This document shows, in pieces, positions 51,800-60,697 of a stretch of DNA of 64,000 bases; positions within the stretch are counted from its first letter, which is position 1; each line of letters opens with the position of its first letter. Source of the DNA: CBDFGN01 sp965247065 (GTDB lineage: Bacteria; Bacteroidota; Bacteroidia; Cytophagales; Cyclobacteriaceae). The DNA lies in NCBI GenBank assembly GCA_965247065.1, contig CBDFGN010000006.1:1798001-1862000 (forward strand), read 5' to 3'. The notes beneath the pieces are model-generated. The model did no database searches, had not been told where the DNA came from, and saw only the letters and a program-made list of their open reading frames with translations. The translations under genes and the position numbers were made by a program.

Positions 51800-54004
51800 C
51801 TAGAATCGATGGGTATAGGTCACCTTGAAATTCGCTTGGCTGGAAAGGGTCAGCATTTCGTTTTCAATTGGATCGCTCCTCCAATTGTGGTTATATACCA
51901 GGTATAGGTCGGTTCCGGGGGTAATGATCCATCGGAAGCGTTGATTTATTCCTAACACGTCACTGACGTTGTCAAACTGGATATTTGAATTGAAAGAGAG
52001 AAAGGGAGTGAAGTCAAAATTTCCATTGAATCTCACTAAATCGGTTCTGAATTCTCCTTCGGGAAGATTTACGTGCGTATGAACGTACTCGCCGGTCAGG
52101 TTGATTCCCCTTAAAGGTCGTAGCGTGATTGAAGAACTGAATTGCTCGCGGTTCCCCGACCAAAACTCGCCCGCCTCTAAACCGAGTTGCAGTTGTACTT
52201 TGCGATAGGTGGCGGTTTCGATCTCAAATTCAGTGTACCAGAAAATGTATTCATCCTGAGGGATTACCACAGTCCCGTCTCTTAGAATATCAAAATCCAT
52301 TTGAAGGCGCTCACGATCCCGGGTAATCCGGAAGGAGAAAGTGTCTCCGGATTCCAGGCGGATTCTGGGAACGGTGAACCTGAAAACCTGGGTCAGTACT
52401 TCCCACTGCATGTCCATTAGGTGTTCAAACCTGAATCCCCAGCTGATTTCCCGGAGAAAATCGCTTTTTTCGATCAAGGGCGAGTACCAAAAGCTTGGTT
52501 GAACTCGCCGGAAGCCATTTCTAGGAGTAAATCCTACAGCCGGATCATTAAATTCACCGAATTCACGATAGGATACCCATGCCCTCCAGGGCTGATTGGG
52601 AAAACTAAGACGAACTCCCCTGACCGATCGGTCCCACAGATCGGTACTGTCGTCGTTTGGGAATGGGGTGTTGTGGTATACAAAAAATGCCTGGAACTGG
52701 AGGACTTTGTTTCTAAGGAAATTGGAAGTATTAAGTTCCAAGTCTCCCCCAATCGTATGCCGGTCCTGAAGTTGTGGAGAGAGTGACTCTCCATTCTTGG
52801 TGGACCGGCGAGTATAGATTACACCAATCGAACTCTCTTTCCCAACATTCTTCTTGATTCTGACCGATGTAAAATCCTCAGGAGGAACCGTATCCATTTC
52901 TCCGGTCCGAACTTGTAAGGCCGCGATGTTAAAGTCCCCGACTCTGCCCAAAAGGCGTCCTCCGTACGAAATGGGAATCGGTGCCCCGCTCACCAGTCCA
53001 ATCCTGCGGCTGAAAAAGGGCCGGACACCGCTCGCTGGTGCAAATTGGTAGATACTTGCCCCTTCCAGAAAGAAATCTCGCTTTTCAGGAAAACGTAGAG
53101 GAAAACGAGTCAGGTTGATCTGTCTATCATCTACTTCGGTTTCGGCAAAATCGGTATTGTAGCTAAAGGACGCCATCAGATTGGGTGTAATGCTGTAATT
53201 TATATCAAAGCCGGCGTCGACTTCGTAGCCTTCTGTTGCTTCATCACCTGCGCCTTGCTGATTCCTCCTTACGATTCCATAAGGAATTGCTTCCAGTCCC
53301 AAACCCTGGGTAATGCCTTTGAGCCCGGTAAGGTTGCCCGCATCCTGTGGACGCAGCAAACCCTGATTTCTCCTATGTCCAGTCCACAGCAACTCCTCAT
53401 TCATTCTACGAATAGTACGCTGGAAGTTGATGCCCCAATCCTCAGATTTGGGATTGAAACTAAGGGAACGAAATGGAATTCTAATCTCTGCCGACCAACC
53501 AAAGTTACCAATATGGGTCCAAGCTCGCCAGATCCCATCCCAATCCCGGTTCACTGTAGTCAGCTGTCCAATACTCAACAAACCGTCTCCATGTAATCCG
53601 GCAGGATTAATCTCAAAGTAGAACGCGTTTCGATTATCCTTGAACGTATCGAGAATCCACATAAAGCGATCGTCGGTCTCTATCTCCTGGTCCCACTTTT
53701 TCTGGAAGGCTTTGATCCCGGCAGGATCATCATGAAGAATCACTCCGATATATAAATTTGATTCATCGTACAAGATCCTGATCTCGGTCTTGTAGGTGGG
53801 CTCGCCACCCTCCACCGGCTCTTGCATCAGAAAACCCCCGGTGCTGCTAATGGCGGTCCAGACTTCTTCATCCACTCGGCCGTCTAGCTGAAGTGAACCG
53901 GTTAGTTGGTTTGCCTCGATTATTTTCTTCTCTTCCTGAGCAAATGAAGAGTAGACGTTAAGAGCCATCAAGCACAGGAGGATTATGATTGTCTTACTTT
54001 TCAA
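51800..54004 (-). CDS. DUF5916 outer-membrane protein with CBM9-like head
   Basis: This 734-residue protein has a signal peptide (MKSKTIIILLCLMALNVYSSFAQ). The N-terminal CBM9/DOMON-like sugar-binding domain covers about 30-215 (GSLQLDGRVDEEVWTAI, ILYDESNLYIGVILHDDP, RNAFYFEINPAGLHGD, WSAEIRIPFRSLSF). DUF5916 follows as a large beta-barrel (GFDINYSITPNLMASFSYNTDFAETEVDDRQINLTRFPLRFPEKRDFFLEG, FFSRRIGL) and ends in VTYTHRF, with a terminal Phe expected for outer-membrane insertion. It probably binds or channels a saccharide at the cell surface; no enzyme motif seen. Single gene between the PQQ dehydrogenase and an IS982 element. Confidence 0.85.
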   Translation of the reverse strand: MKSKTIIILLCLMALNVYSSFAQEEKKIIEANQLTGSLQLDGRVDEEVWTAISSTGGFLMQEPVEGGEPTYKTEIRILYDESNLYIGVILHDDPAGIKAFQKKWDQEIETDDRFMWILDTFKDNRNAFYFEINPAGLHGDGLLSIGQLTTVNRDWDGIWRAWTHIGNFGWSAEIRIPFRSLSFNPKSEDWGINFQRTIRRMNEELLWTGHRRNQGLLRPQDAGNLTGLKGITQGLGLEAIPYGIVRRNQQGAGDEATEGYEVDAGFDINYSITPNLMASFSYNTDFAETEVDDRQINLTRFPLRFPEKRDFFLEGASIYQFAPASGVRPFFSRRIGLVSGAPIPISYGGRLLGRVGDFNIAALQVRTGEMDTVPPEDFTSVRIKKNVGKESSIGVIYTRRSTKNGESLSPQLQDRHTIGGDLELNTSNFLRNKVLQFQAFFVYHNTPFPNDDSTDLWDRSVRGVRLSFPNQPWRAWVSYREFGEFNDPAVGFTPRNGFRRVQPSFWYSPLIEKSDFLREISWGFRFEHLMDMQWEVLTQVFRFTVPRIRLESGDTFSFRITRDRERLQMDFDILRDGTVVIPQDEYIFWYTEFEIETATYRKVQLQLGLEAGEFWSGNREQFSSSITLRPLRGINLTGEYVHTHVNLPEGEFRTDLVRFNGNFDFTPFLSFNSNIQFDNVSDVLGINQRFRWIITPGTDLYLVYNHNWRSDPIENEMLTLSSQANFKVTYTHRF

Positions 54005-54172
54005 TGATTTGATCCAATGGTGCTCTATGAAATTTGCCCCTAAGATAGTCAGAGGTGAATCGAATCAGATAAACTTATGGAGTGGAGTTTTTCTGGCCTC
54101 CTTCTTATTTGGTATTCGAAGACAAGCACGGTACATACCGGGAATTGATATTGACGCCCCGAAGTGTATTTA

Positions 54173-55203
54173 ACGTGAGTTCGACAATAAGGAATGATTA
54201 AAGAGCGAGAAAGAGTTGACCGGTGTCCTGGTAGTTCAATTTGATTGAGGGCTTTTTTTCGCAAAAGTTGTAAGCGATTAAAGCCGAGAAAAGGTTGGTA
54301 AGGAAATTAGTTGGGCTCCTGTGCCTGGAGTGTTCAATCTGGAAGATGTTTTTAAGTTGATCAATGATAGTCTCACAAATAGCCCTTTTACGGAGCATTA
54401 TAGCATCCATGATGGGGGTTAAGGATGAGGACTTCATATTGCGTTTGAGTTTGGTTATCAGATGGACTCCGCGGAAGAACAGATTTTTAAAAAGTTCCTT
54501 ACTGATGTAGCCTTTATCACCAAAGAGCTTTCCGAATAATTTCTTAATAAACCGTTCAATTTTAAGAGGCTTTCTGTCATCCACATTGCCCGGTGTGAGC
54601 ATAAAATCGATGATTTCACCCGTATCAGCAGTGATAAGATGGAGCTTAAACCCGTAGAACCATCCGATGGAACAATGGCCTCTTTTAGCTAACCCTTCAA
54701 ATACTTTATGGTTATGGATCCGTCTGTTATGACAGACCCTTAACGGAGTGCTGTCTATAAAACTTATACCTGTACACTGTCCAGTCCCTTGTGTTTTCAG
54801 ATAAATAGCCATTGGCAGAAGACTTCCACTACAAAGTTCTACCATTCGGTTATAGCTTACCACATCAGGAAAGAAGGAGCGCAAGTGGCCACAAACGTAT
54901 GTGTTGTAAAAGGTCTTGAAATTTCGATATCCTGAGATCTGGAACAAGACCTGTATAGTCATTACTTCGGATAAAGAAAGCTTACCAGGTTTGTTGCGCT
55001 TTTTACTTCCCAGCAATCTTTTTTCCAATTTTGGGACAAAATCCAGACAAAAATCGTCAATGGAACAAAAAATTTCAGTAATTTTAGTAGCAGTTAACAT
55101 AGGTAGAAATATTAGTTATTTTGTTGATTGTCAATGACTTAATATACTAATTTTCTGCCTTTTTTCTATCAATAAACTACTCTATTTTATATCGAACTCA
55201 CGT
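54173..55203 (-). mobile_element. IS982-family insertion sequence, complete
   Basis: The element is 1031 bp with perfect 12-bp ends: ACGTGAGTTCGA at 54173-54184 and TCGAACTCACGT at 55192-55203. Directly outside lie TATTTA at 54167-54172 and TATTTA at 55204-55209, a 6-bp target duplication, within the range for the family. One transposase is encoded. The simple structure and exact repeats suggest recent insertion. Confidence 0.9.
54198..55100 (-). CDS. IS982-family transposase
   Basis: This 300-residue protein begins MLTATKITEIFCSIDDFCLDF. The family signs are GKLSLSEVMTIQVLFQISGYRNFKTFYNTYV (about 38-68), FPDVVSYNRMVEL (about 77-89), GISFIDSTPLRVCHNRRI (about 130-147; first Asp), GWFYGFKLHLITADTGEIIDFMLTPGNVDDRKPL (about 166-200), KLFGDKGYISKELF (second Asp) and KRAICETIIDQLKN (Glu). 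The DDE triad is thus complete. It moves the element at 54173-55203. No damage is visible. Confidence 0.92.
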   Translation of the reverse strand: MLTATKITEIFCSIDDFCLDFVPKLEKRLLGSKKRNKPGKLSLSEVMTIQVLFQISGYRNFKTFYNTYVCGHLRSFFPDVVSYNRMVELCSGSLLPMAIYLKTQGTGQCTGISFIDSTPLRVCHNRRIHNHKVFEGLAKRGHCSIGWFYGFKLHLITADTGEIIDFMLTPGNVDDRKPLKIERFIKKLFGKLFGDKGYISKELFKNLFFRGVHLITKLKRNMKSSSLTPIMDAIMLRKRAICETIIDQLKNIFQIEHSRHRSPTNFLTNLFSALIAYNFCEKKPSIKLNYQDTGQLFLAL

Positions 55204-55646
55204 TATTTAACCTCAGAGTCCTCTCGGCCCAGGAACCGAACATCAAGACAGATAGGCTGAAGTTAGTAAGTAAAATCATTCCTGCCGCAGCGTCTTGCTC
55301 CGCGATGTAGTCTTCGCAAAGGCTATGACGGCATCACCAACATTGGAGGCTGATTGCTTGAAGCAGGGGATTCCTGTCGAGACGTGGCACTGTGCGGTGA
55401 ATCTATCCCCGGAGTCCCCTCGGTCTAGGAACCGAACATCAATAGATAACTCAGAAATGGTTGTATTGCACGGGCATTCCCGGCCACCGAGCCGGGATCT
55501 CAAACTTAAGAAGGCCTACCAGTTTTTGATCAGCAGACCCCAGGTCCGGCCCAGGGAGGATTTATTCTTTTTTAGCCTCATAAACGCACAAATGAAAGTA
55601 CCTGATTATCTGCTTGATACAGATATTTACATAATTGTACAGTTTC
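55204..55646. other. Intergenic with 31-bp direct repeat
   Basis: No gene is supported; open frames on both strands here lack recognisable features. Two imperfect copies of a 31-bp word occur at 55216-55246 and 55412-55442: GAGTCC(T/C)CTCGG(C/T)C, then (C/T)AGGAACCGAAC, then ATCAA, 28 of 31 bases agreeing. The part from 55276 to 55405 (CCTGCCGCAGCGTC, CAAGCAGGGGATTCC-like stretches) resembles degenerate dispersed repeats known from several bacteria; the parent element is not recognised. Confidence 0.5.
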
Positions 55647-57179
55647 TTATTCCCGATCCGGATGCCGGCCCCACTCAAACCTCTTGTCAGGATTAAAATC
55701 AGGATTTGTTACCGGCAGCCTTGCTCCGCTTGCCGTTCTCCATTCCTCAAGCAGGTTCAGTAATTCATTTGTTTTATCGGGCTGGTCCTTACTTTGGTCC
55801 TGGGTTTCTCCGATATCTTGTGAGAGGTTATACAGCTCGGTATGATTGTCATTGAGAAATTGAATCAACTTCCAATCTCCTTTCCGGACGGCACTGGCTG
55901 GTATATCGTGGTGGTACACCGGGTAGTGCCAGAAAATGGCCCGGTCACTATCTCGTTCGACGCCAGTTAAAGTCGAAACGAAGCTTTGTCCGTCAATTAC
56001 CTGATCTACAGGATCTTGTCCCCCAACAAGTTCTAGGAACGTGGGGTAAAAATCGACGCTTGAGATCAGCTGTTGTGAGGTTGATCCGGCCCTGATTCGA
56101 GCCGGCCACCTGATGATTAAAGGCTCTCTAATGCCACCTTCGAAAACTGTGCCTTTCTCCGCCCGCAGTGGATTGTTGGAACTGGCGATATATTGCAGTT
56201 CAGATCCTTCATAAACCGAAAGCTTGTCTGGGGCAAGCAAAGGTATTTCATCGAAACGGCTTACCAGGCCTCCATTATCTGAAAAGAATATGACCATAGT
56301 ATTTTCCTCAATGCCTAACTCCTGTAGTTTGTCCAGTAATCTACCGGTACTGCGGTCAATGTGTTCAATCATGGCAGCGTAAACCGCATTAGCTGGATAA
56401 TCATCCCTTTTTTCTTTGTTCAAATATTTTTCGATCAGATCCATATCGGCATCCAATTGCACGTGCACATCGAAGTGAGCCAGGAAAAGGAAGAAGGGCC
56501 GGTCCTTGTTCCTATCAATGAACTCAAGGCCGTAATCGGTCAGAACTTCCGAAAGACGGTCGTGATCAGTTAGTCCCTCGTCCATCGGATAGATAGCTTC
56601 TTTGGATCTTAGGTTGTAAAAAACCCCGCCCCGATGAATGCGCCAGTCATCATAGCCCTGGTGTCCTGGCAGATGTTCATCAGCCGAACCAAGATGCCAT
56701 TTGCCGAAATAACCTGTAGCATACCCCGTCGCTTTCATGGCTTCTCCTAGCGTAATAATGTCCTGGGGCAAATATTGGGTGCGGTTGCTAGGCACAATAA
56801 GTTCCTCGTGAGGGCGCCAATGGCCGGGTATAAAATCAATGATACCAACCCGCGCAGGGTATTGGCCAGACTGAATGGAAGCCCGGGTAGGAGAGCACAC
56901 CGGACAAGCCGCATAGGCATTGGAAAACTGCATGCCCTCCCGTCTGAGCCGATCAAGATTAGGGGCCTCATTAAACGTGTTCCCGTAGACCGGCAAATCA
57001 GCCCAGCCCAGGTCGTCGGCTAAGATGAAAACTATATTGGGTTGAGATACTTCCTGGGTTGGATTCTTTGGCTGGCAAGCCAGGCCAAATGCAAGAGCAA
57101 TAAGCATAATTCTTGTATTGAAGGAAACGGGTCGGGGAGTCAAATGTCTCATACTAATCGAATTCTGGTTTCTGGCCAC
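55647..57179 (-). CDS. Lipoprotein sulfatase, family S1
   Basis: This 510-residue protein starts at ATG 57179; a second Met ten residues on gives a cleaner signal. The lipobox is FGLAC (Cys35). Metal ligands Asp55 and Asp56 are in ILADDLGWAD. The formylglycine motif is Cys95-S-P-T-R99 with ASIQSG. It also has GYFGKWHLGSADEHLPGHQGYDDW (about 170-195), FFSDNGGLVSRFDE (about 305) and TVFEGGIREPLIIRWPA (about 345). The ASIQSG variant differs from the ALLTG of three of the other four. It desulfates a saccharide in the periplasm or on the surface. A TAnnTTTG box lies 54 nt upstream. Confidence 0.9.
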   Translation of the reverse strand: MARNQNSISMRHLTPRPVSFNTRIMLIALAFGLACQPKNPTQEVSQPNIVFILADDLGWADLPVYGNTFNEAPNLDRLRREGMQFSNAYAACPVCSPTRASIQSGQYPARVGIIDFIPGHWRPHEELIVPSNRTQYLPQDIITLGEAMKATGYATGYFGKWHLGSADEHLPGHQGYDDWRIHRGGVFYNLRSKEAIYPMDEGLTDHDRLSEVLTDYGLEFIDRNKDRPFFLFLAHFDVHVQLDADMDLIEKYLNKEKRDDYPANAVYAAMIEHIDRSTGRLLDKLQELGIEENTMVIFFSDNGGLVSRFDEIPLLAPDKLSVYEGSELQYIASSNNPLRAEKGTVFEGGIREPLIIRWPARIRAGSTSQQLISSVDFYPTFLELVGGQDPVDQVIDGQSFVSTLTGVERDSDRAIFWHYPVYHHDIPASAVRKGDWKLIQFLNDNHTELYNLSQDIGETQDQSKDQPDKTNELLNLLEEWRTASGARLPVTNPDFNPDKRFEWGRHPDRE

Positions 57180-57232
57180 TCCAAGTTTAAAGTAAGAAAA
57201 AAGTACTATAAGGTTTTTATGATTTCAAAATC

Positions 57233-57240
57233 CAAATCTA
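57233..57240 (-). promoter_or_regulatory. TAnnTTTG-type -7 box before sulfatase gene
   Basis: On the minus strand the octamer reads TAGATTTG, which fits TAnnTTTG, 54 nt upstream of the sulfatase ATG at 57179. No TTG lies at the ideal -33 distance. Confidence 0.3.
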
Positions 57241-57710
57241 CCATTCGGTATAATACTTATAATAACTACAGGGCAAAGCTCAAAATAAAACTGAAGCTCA
57301 AAATCTCAAACCCAAAAAAAATCAGAGATTAGGCGCTGACCCGGAATAATGAACGTGAAGATTGATTAGGGAATTTTGATGTTGATTCCGCAACGAAAAC
57401 TCTCTTGCCTTTGATATTCAGAGTTGTCCACTGCCCCTATCCGCTTTGAGCGCATTCGCATAAGATTGCTTCTTGGGGCTACTGCGGCCCACCTGCACCG
57501 ATCTCCGCTATGTTACAAATACCCCCTTCAAGCTTCGGCGACAGGGTACGAACCCAGGCCATGATCCGTGTTCTATGTTCAAACAAAGGATCCGATCGGA
57601 TCAGAAGCCGAAACGGGATATCAGTCCAAAGTCCATGGTCTTGAGCCCTTCAAAAATCAGCAAAGGTTAATCGGGCACGCAACCACGCCGTCGCTTACCA
57701 AACAGGCACT
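57241..57710. other. Intergenic, no recognisable gene
   Basis: Nothing is assignable. The part 57270-57320 is A-rich with CTCAAAAT/GCTCAAAA-type repeats. Position 57480-57700 has balanced composition and short open stretches on the minus strand (for example WVRTLSPKLEGG and QVGRSSPKKQSYANALKAD) that could be remains of coding sequence, but they are interrupted and I do not recognise a family. Confidence 0.35.
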
Positions 57711-58427
57711 CTAATTGGCCCTGAAAAATTCTACTTCTAGATTGTCAAGATATACGGCGTGCTTAATTCCCGACTCTGAATCAGTTCCCACGGTGATCCA
57801 TAGGTCTCCATTGGAATCGGTGGTGGCACGAAAGACGTTCGGGCCATTGGTTATCAGATTGGGTGTGGTGGTGGAACCCGGAGCAATGGGCAATTGCAAT
57901 GCCCCCATGGCAATCATGTCAGCGCCATCAAAACTGCCGTTTCCTTTATCTATGCTGAAAGCCGTTCCCAAATAACCCAATTGGGTGGTATCGGAGGTGA
58001 TAAACACCTGGGGTTTGACTATGGTGGCTCCCACTTTTGGGAAAATGAAGATATCCGAACCGGACCCCTGGACCTGCTCCAGATTTTGAACAAGAATATT
58101 AAAGGTAAAAACCAGATTATAACTGGTTTCCGGATCAACCGGGCCCAGCTTCTGAGTAATAAACATAAAGAGATCCTGGTTAACATCATTGCCGGCCAGG
58201 CGAAATGCCATTTCCGAAACCTCAGGAAGTGAATCCGTTCCGGATTCAAACATCACAGAATCCTCAAAACCCAGTGGAAAATCAGAAACCCCTGCTTCCC
58301 ATCCTTGCAAACCGTCATCAAAAGTATACCTACCGGTAGCATCTGGGTTCAAGGGCAAGCCATCATCTTGCCGGTTGCACCCAAGTACAATCCACAAACC
58401 CATTATAAACAATATCGTTTTCATCAT
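57711..58427 (-). CDS. Secreted lipoprotein with beta-sandwich look, unknown function
   Basis: This 238-residue lipoprotein (MMKTILFIMGLWIVLGC, Cys17) has a mature part beginning RQDDGLPLNPDATGRYTFDDGLQGWEAGVSDFP. The FDDGLQGWEAG start and SYNLVFTFNIL, VFRATTDSNGDLWITVGTDSESG and HAVYLDNLEVEFF end resemble carbohydrate-binding jelly-roll modules of the CBM4/CBM9 kind, which begin with FE..xxGW and end with a (V)DNV.v strand. No catalytic motif is visible. A TAnnTTTG-like box lies 28 nt upstream. It is not in an operon with its neighbours. Likely a surface glycan-binding lipoprotein, low certainty. Confidence 0.6.
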   Translation of the reverse strand: MMKTILFIMGLWIVLGCNRQDDGLPLNPDATGRYTFDDGLQGWEAGVSDFPLGFEDSVMFESGTDSLPEVSEMAFRLAGNDVNQDLFMFITQKLGPVDPETSYNLVFTFNILVQNLEQVQGSGSDIFIFPKVGATIVKPQVFITSDTTQLGYLGTAFSIDKGNGSFDGADMIAMGALQLPIAPGSTTTPNLITNGPNVFRATTDSNGDLWITVGTDSESGIKHAVYLDNLEVEFFRAN

Positions 58428-58454
58428 TCTCCTGCTACATTATCAACACGCAGG

Positions 58455-58462
58455 CAAATTTA
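58455..58462 (-). promoter_or_regulatory. TAnnTTTG-type -7 box before lipoprotein gene
   Basis: On the minus strand the octamer reads TAAATTTG, fitting TAnnTTTG, 28 nt upstream of the lipoprotein start at 58427. A suitable -33 TTG was not found. Confidence 0.3.
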
Positions 58463-58687
58463 CAATCTTTCGTCACTTAGCCAGTGCTGACCTTAGCTTT
58501 TCTCCCTCTCCTCAACTAGAATGGCCCGGCATCCCTTGAGCGAAGTGAAGCTTTATGCTATCTGGCCGGAATTTGAAATAAAGATCACTTTTCGATCACG
58601 AAAACTCCGAAACCCACGTTATATTGAGACAAAATCACAACTAATCTCCAAGAATTGCTGTTTCATTTAATTAGTTGTTATCTGAAT

Positions 58688-59098
58688 TTGTCTATTAAAT
58701 TTTATACCGCCATCGGCCTGCTAACCGTTTCCCTTCTAATCGGGTGTTTCGAATCAATCGGGGACTTGGGCCCGGGACAGCCAATCTTCGAAGGGTTTTA
58801 CTACCTCGATAATAGGACTCCCTATGTGCTCAATATCGAGGCCATGACTCCCTCAGGACCAAGTTTCCCATTGCCCCTAATGGAAGAAATTGTGCCGTCC
58901 GATACGATTGTGAACTTTTATAGTTTTCAACCCGGCTACGATACCGATTTTGCTCCAACCAGCGTATTCGGTGACTTCAAAGTAACCGCCGACATTGGCG
59001 GCAAGGACAGCGTAATTTATCAGGCCGTATGGAACCCCGATTGGGAGATCCGGGAGGTTACAGTGGGACCTCACTATTATCTGACTCTGCCCCTGTAA
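58688..59098 (+). CDS. Small lipoprotein of unknown function
   Basis: This 136-residue protein probably starts at TTG 58688 (SIKFYTAIGLLTVSLLIGC). There is no in-frame ATG before the lipobox, and an upstream TTG at 58655 would put a second hydrophobic stretch in front. The Cys is followed by FESIGDLGPGQ. The mature part is rich in aromatic and Pro residues (FEGFYYLDNRTPYVLNIEAMT, FNFYSFQPGYDTDF-like, WNPDWEIREVTVGPHYYLTLPL) and has no known motif. It is transcribed toward the sulfatase at 59118 (convergent, 19 nt between stops). Predicted from signal and codon continuity only. Confidence 0.5.
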   Translation: MSIKFYTAIGLLTVSLLIGCFESIGDLGPGQPIFEGFYYLDNRTPYVLNIEAMTPSGPSFPLPLMEEIVPSDTIVNFYSFQPGYDTDFAPTSVFGDFKVTADIGGKDSVIYQAVWNPDWEIREVTVGPHYYLTLPL

Positions 59099-59117
59099 AC
59101 GGGCGCCTGTCGATTCT

Positions 59118-60641
59118 CTATTCGCGGGAGACGGACCAACCTTGTTCCTGATGGCGCATTAGCAAAGTTCTAAGCTCCTGAGCTTTTTGAGGCTCCTTTT
59201 CGATCAGATTATAGGTCTCGGAAGGATCGTCGGCAAGATTATATAATTGGCTTTTCGCTGAAGGATCGGGCGGAGTGCCGCCATTCCCGTGAACACCTCT
59301 TCCACCGTCACCGGAATTATCAGAGTCGACGATCAGTTTCCAATTTTCACTTCTGATGGCGAACACGCCCATAGCCGAATGATTGATCAGATCACTTCTT
59401 AGGTCCTTGCTCTTAGTTCTCAGCAGCTCCGGTAGAAAACTTTGGCTATCCTCAGCCATATCAGACGGTATGGAATACTCCACGCTTTCGGCCACGGTGG
59501 CCATAATATCTTGCAAACCAACCAATTGATTGCTCACTGAGCCAGCCCCTATCCGTTCAGGCCAACTAACGATCAATGGCACCCTGTGGCCTCCCTCCCA
59601 TATGCCCCCCTTATATCCTCGCAAATCTCCGCAGGATTTGTGACCATAGGTGTAACGGTTGTAATCTCCGGGTTTGGCGCCGTTATCGCTGGTGACGACC
59701 AGTAAAGTATTGTCGAAGAGACCGTTTTCCTCCAGAGCGTTCATGATTTGACCCACCATCCAATCAAAAAGAGCTACCATATCCCCCCTGGCACCAGCAT
59801 CCGATGCTCCCCGCATGAATTCAGGCACCACGGCCTCTTCGCAGGGTTCATGGGGTGTGGAACTGGAAAGGTAGAGGAAGAATGGCTCGGAGTCAGCGGC
59901 TTGGTCTTGGATGAAATCGATGGCTTTTTGAGTGAATAACGGGTCAACCTCTCTCTCGACCCAATCCGGGCTCCGATAGCCGTCGCGCTGCTCTAGAAAT
60001 TGTCCCTCATAATACTGGTTAGGTTCAGTGACAATTTTGTCCTGCTCGATGTAGCAATAGGGAGTGTTGCATGTGGGACAAGTCGATGATCCGAAAAAGT
60101 GGTCAAAGCCCAATTCCACCGGCCCTCCGAAGACGGGTTTGGAAAAGTCAATTTTGGATTCCTCTTCCCTGGGCATAGTGCCTCCCGGCCAGGGCCAGGG
60201 CTTGTTAAAATCAAAATCGGCACCTTCTTTTGACTCCCAACCCAGTCCAAGATGCCACTTACCTATGCAAGCCGTGCGAAAGCCCTTTTCTTGCAGCATC
60301 GAAGCTATAGTAAGCCGGGTCTTCTCGATCAGCGGACGCTCATAGTTAAAGAAAACTCCACGCTTAAGATTGGTTCGCCAAGAATACCGCCCCGTCAAAA
60401 TCCCATATCTTGACGGTGTGCAGACTGAGGACGAAGAATGAGCGTCTGTAAACAGCATCCCGAGACCGGCTAATTTGTCCATATTGGGAGTTGGAATCTT
60501 GGACTGTGCGTTATAGCTCCCCACATCTCCGTACCCCAAATCGTCCGCCAGTACCACTACAATATTGGGCTGTGCCAAAATGAGGCCAGGAGTGCTGCCG
60601 ATGAAAACCAGGAATAATGCCGATAATACCGCTTTTATCAT
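59118..60641 (-). CDS. Secreted arylsulfatase-type sulfatase, family S1
   Basis: This 507-residue protein has a signal peptide (about 1-23, GLILAQ). Metal ligands Asp33 and Asp34 are in LADDLGYGDVGSYN. The formylglycine motif is Cys74-T-P-S-R78 with YGILTG. It also has IGKWHLGLGWESK (about 128-140), CPTCNTPYCYIEQDK (about 185-200, an unusual Cys-rich loop), SSTPHEPC and VVTSDNGAKPGDYNRYTYGHKSCGDLRGYKGGIWEGGHRVPLIVSWP. The GxxxCxxCNTPYCYIE loop is known from arylsulfatases annotated as type A or N-acetylgalactosamine-6-sulfatase-like. Exported, no lipobox. The gene stands next to, but 57 nt from, the MG2-type gene upstream on the same strand. Confidence 0.9.
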   Translation of the reverse strand: MIKAVLSALFLVFIGSTPGLILAQPNIVVVLADDLGYGDVGSYNAQSKIPTPNMDKLAGLGMLFTDAHSSSSVCTPSRYGILTGRYSWRTNLKRGVFFNYERPLIEKTRLTIASMLQEKGFRTACIGKWHLGLGWESKEGADFDFNKPWPWPGGTMPREEESKIDFSKPVFGGPVELGFDHFFGSSTCPTCNTPYCYIEQDKIVTEPNQYYEGQFLEQRDGYRSPDWVEREVDPLFTQKAIDFIQDQAADSEPFFLYLSSSTPHEPCEEAVVPEFMRGASDAGARGDMVALFDWMVGQIMNALEENGLFDNTLLVVTSDNGAKPGDYNRYTYGHKSCGDLRGYKGGIWEGGHRVPLIVSWPERIGAGSVSNQLVGLQDIMATVAESVEYSIPSDMAEDSQSFLPELLRTKSKDLRSDLINHSAMGVFAIRSENWKLIVDSDNSGDGGRGVHGNGGTPPDPSAKSQLYNLADDPSETYNLIEKEPQKAQELRTLLMRHQEQGWSVSRE

Positions 60642-60697
60642 AACATTTAAGCTTTAATGGTAGCCTCGAAGCGAAATAAGCTTTGGACTACGTCTTG

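Noticed and set aside
55276..55696. Open frames on both strands (75 and 133 codons)
   Set aside because: No signal peptide, no recognisable motif, overlap with the sulfatase 3' end on the plus strand, and location in a repeat-rich gap.
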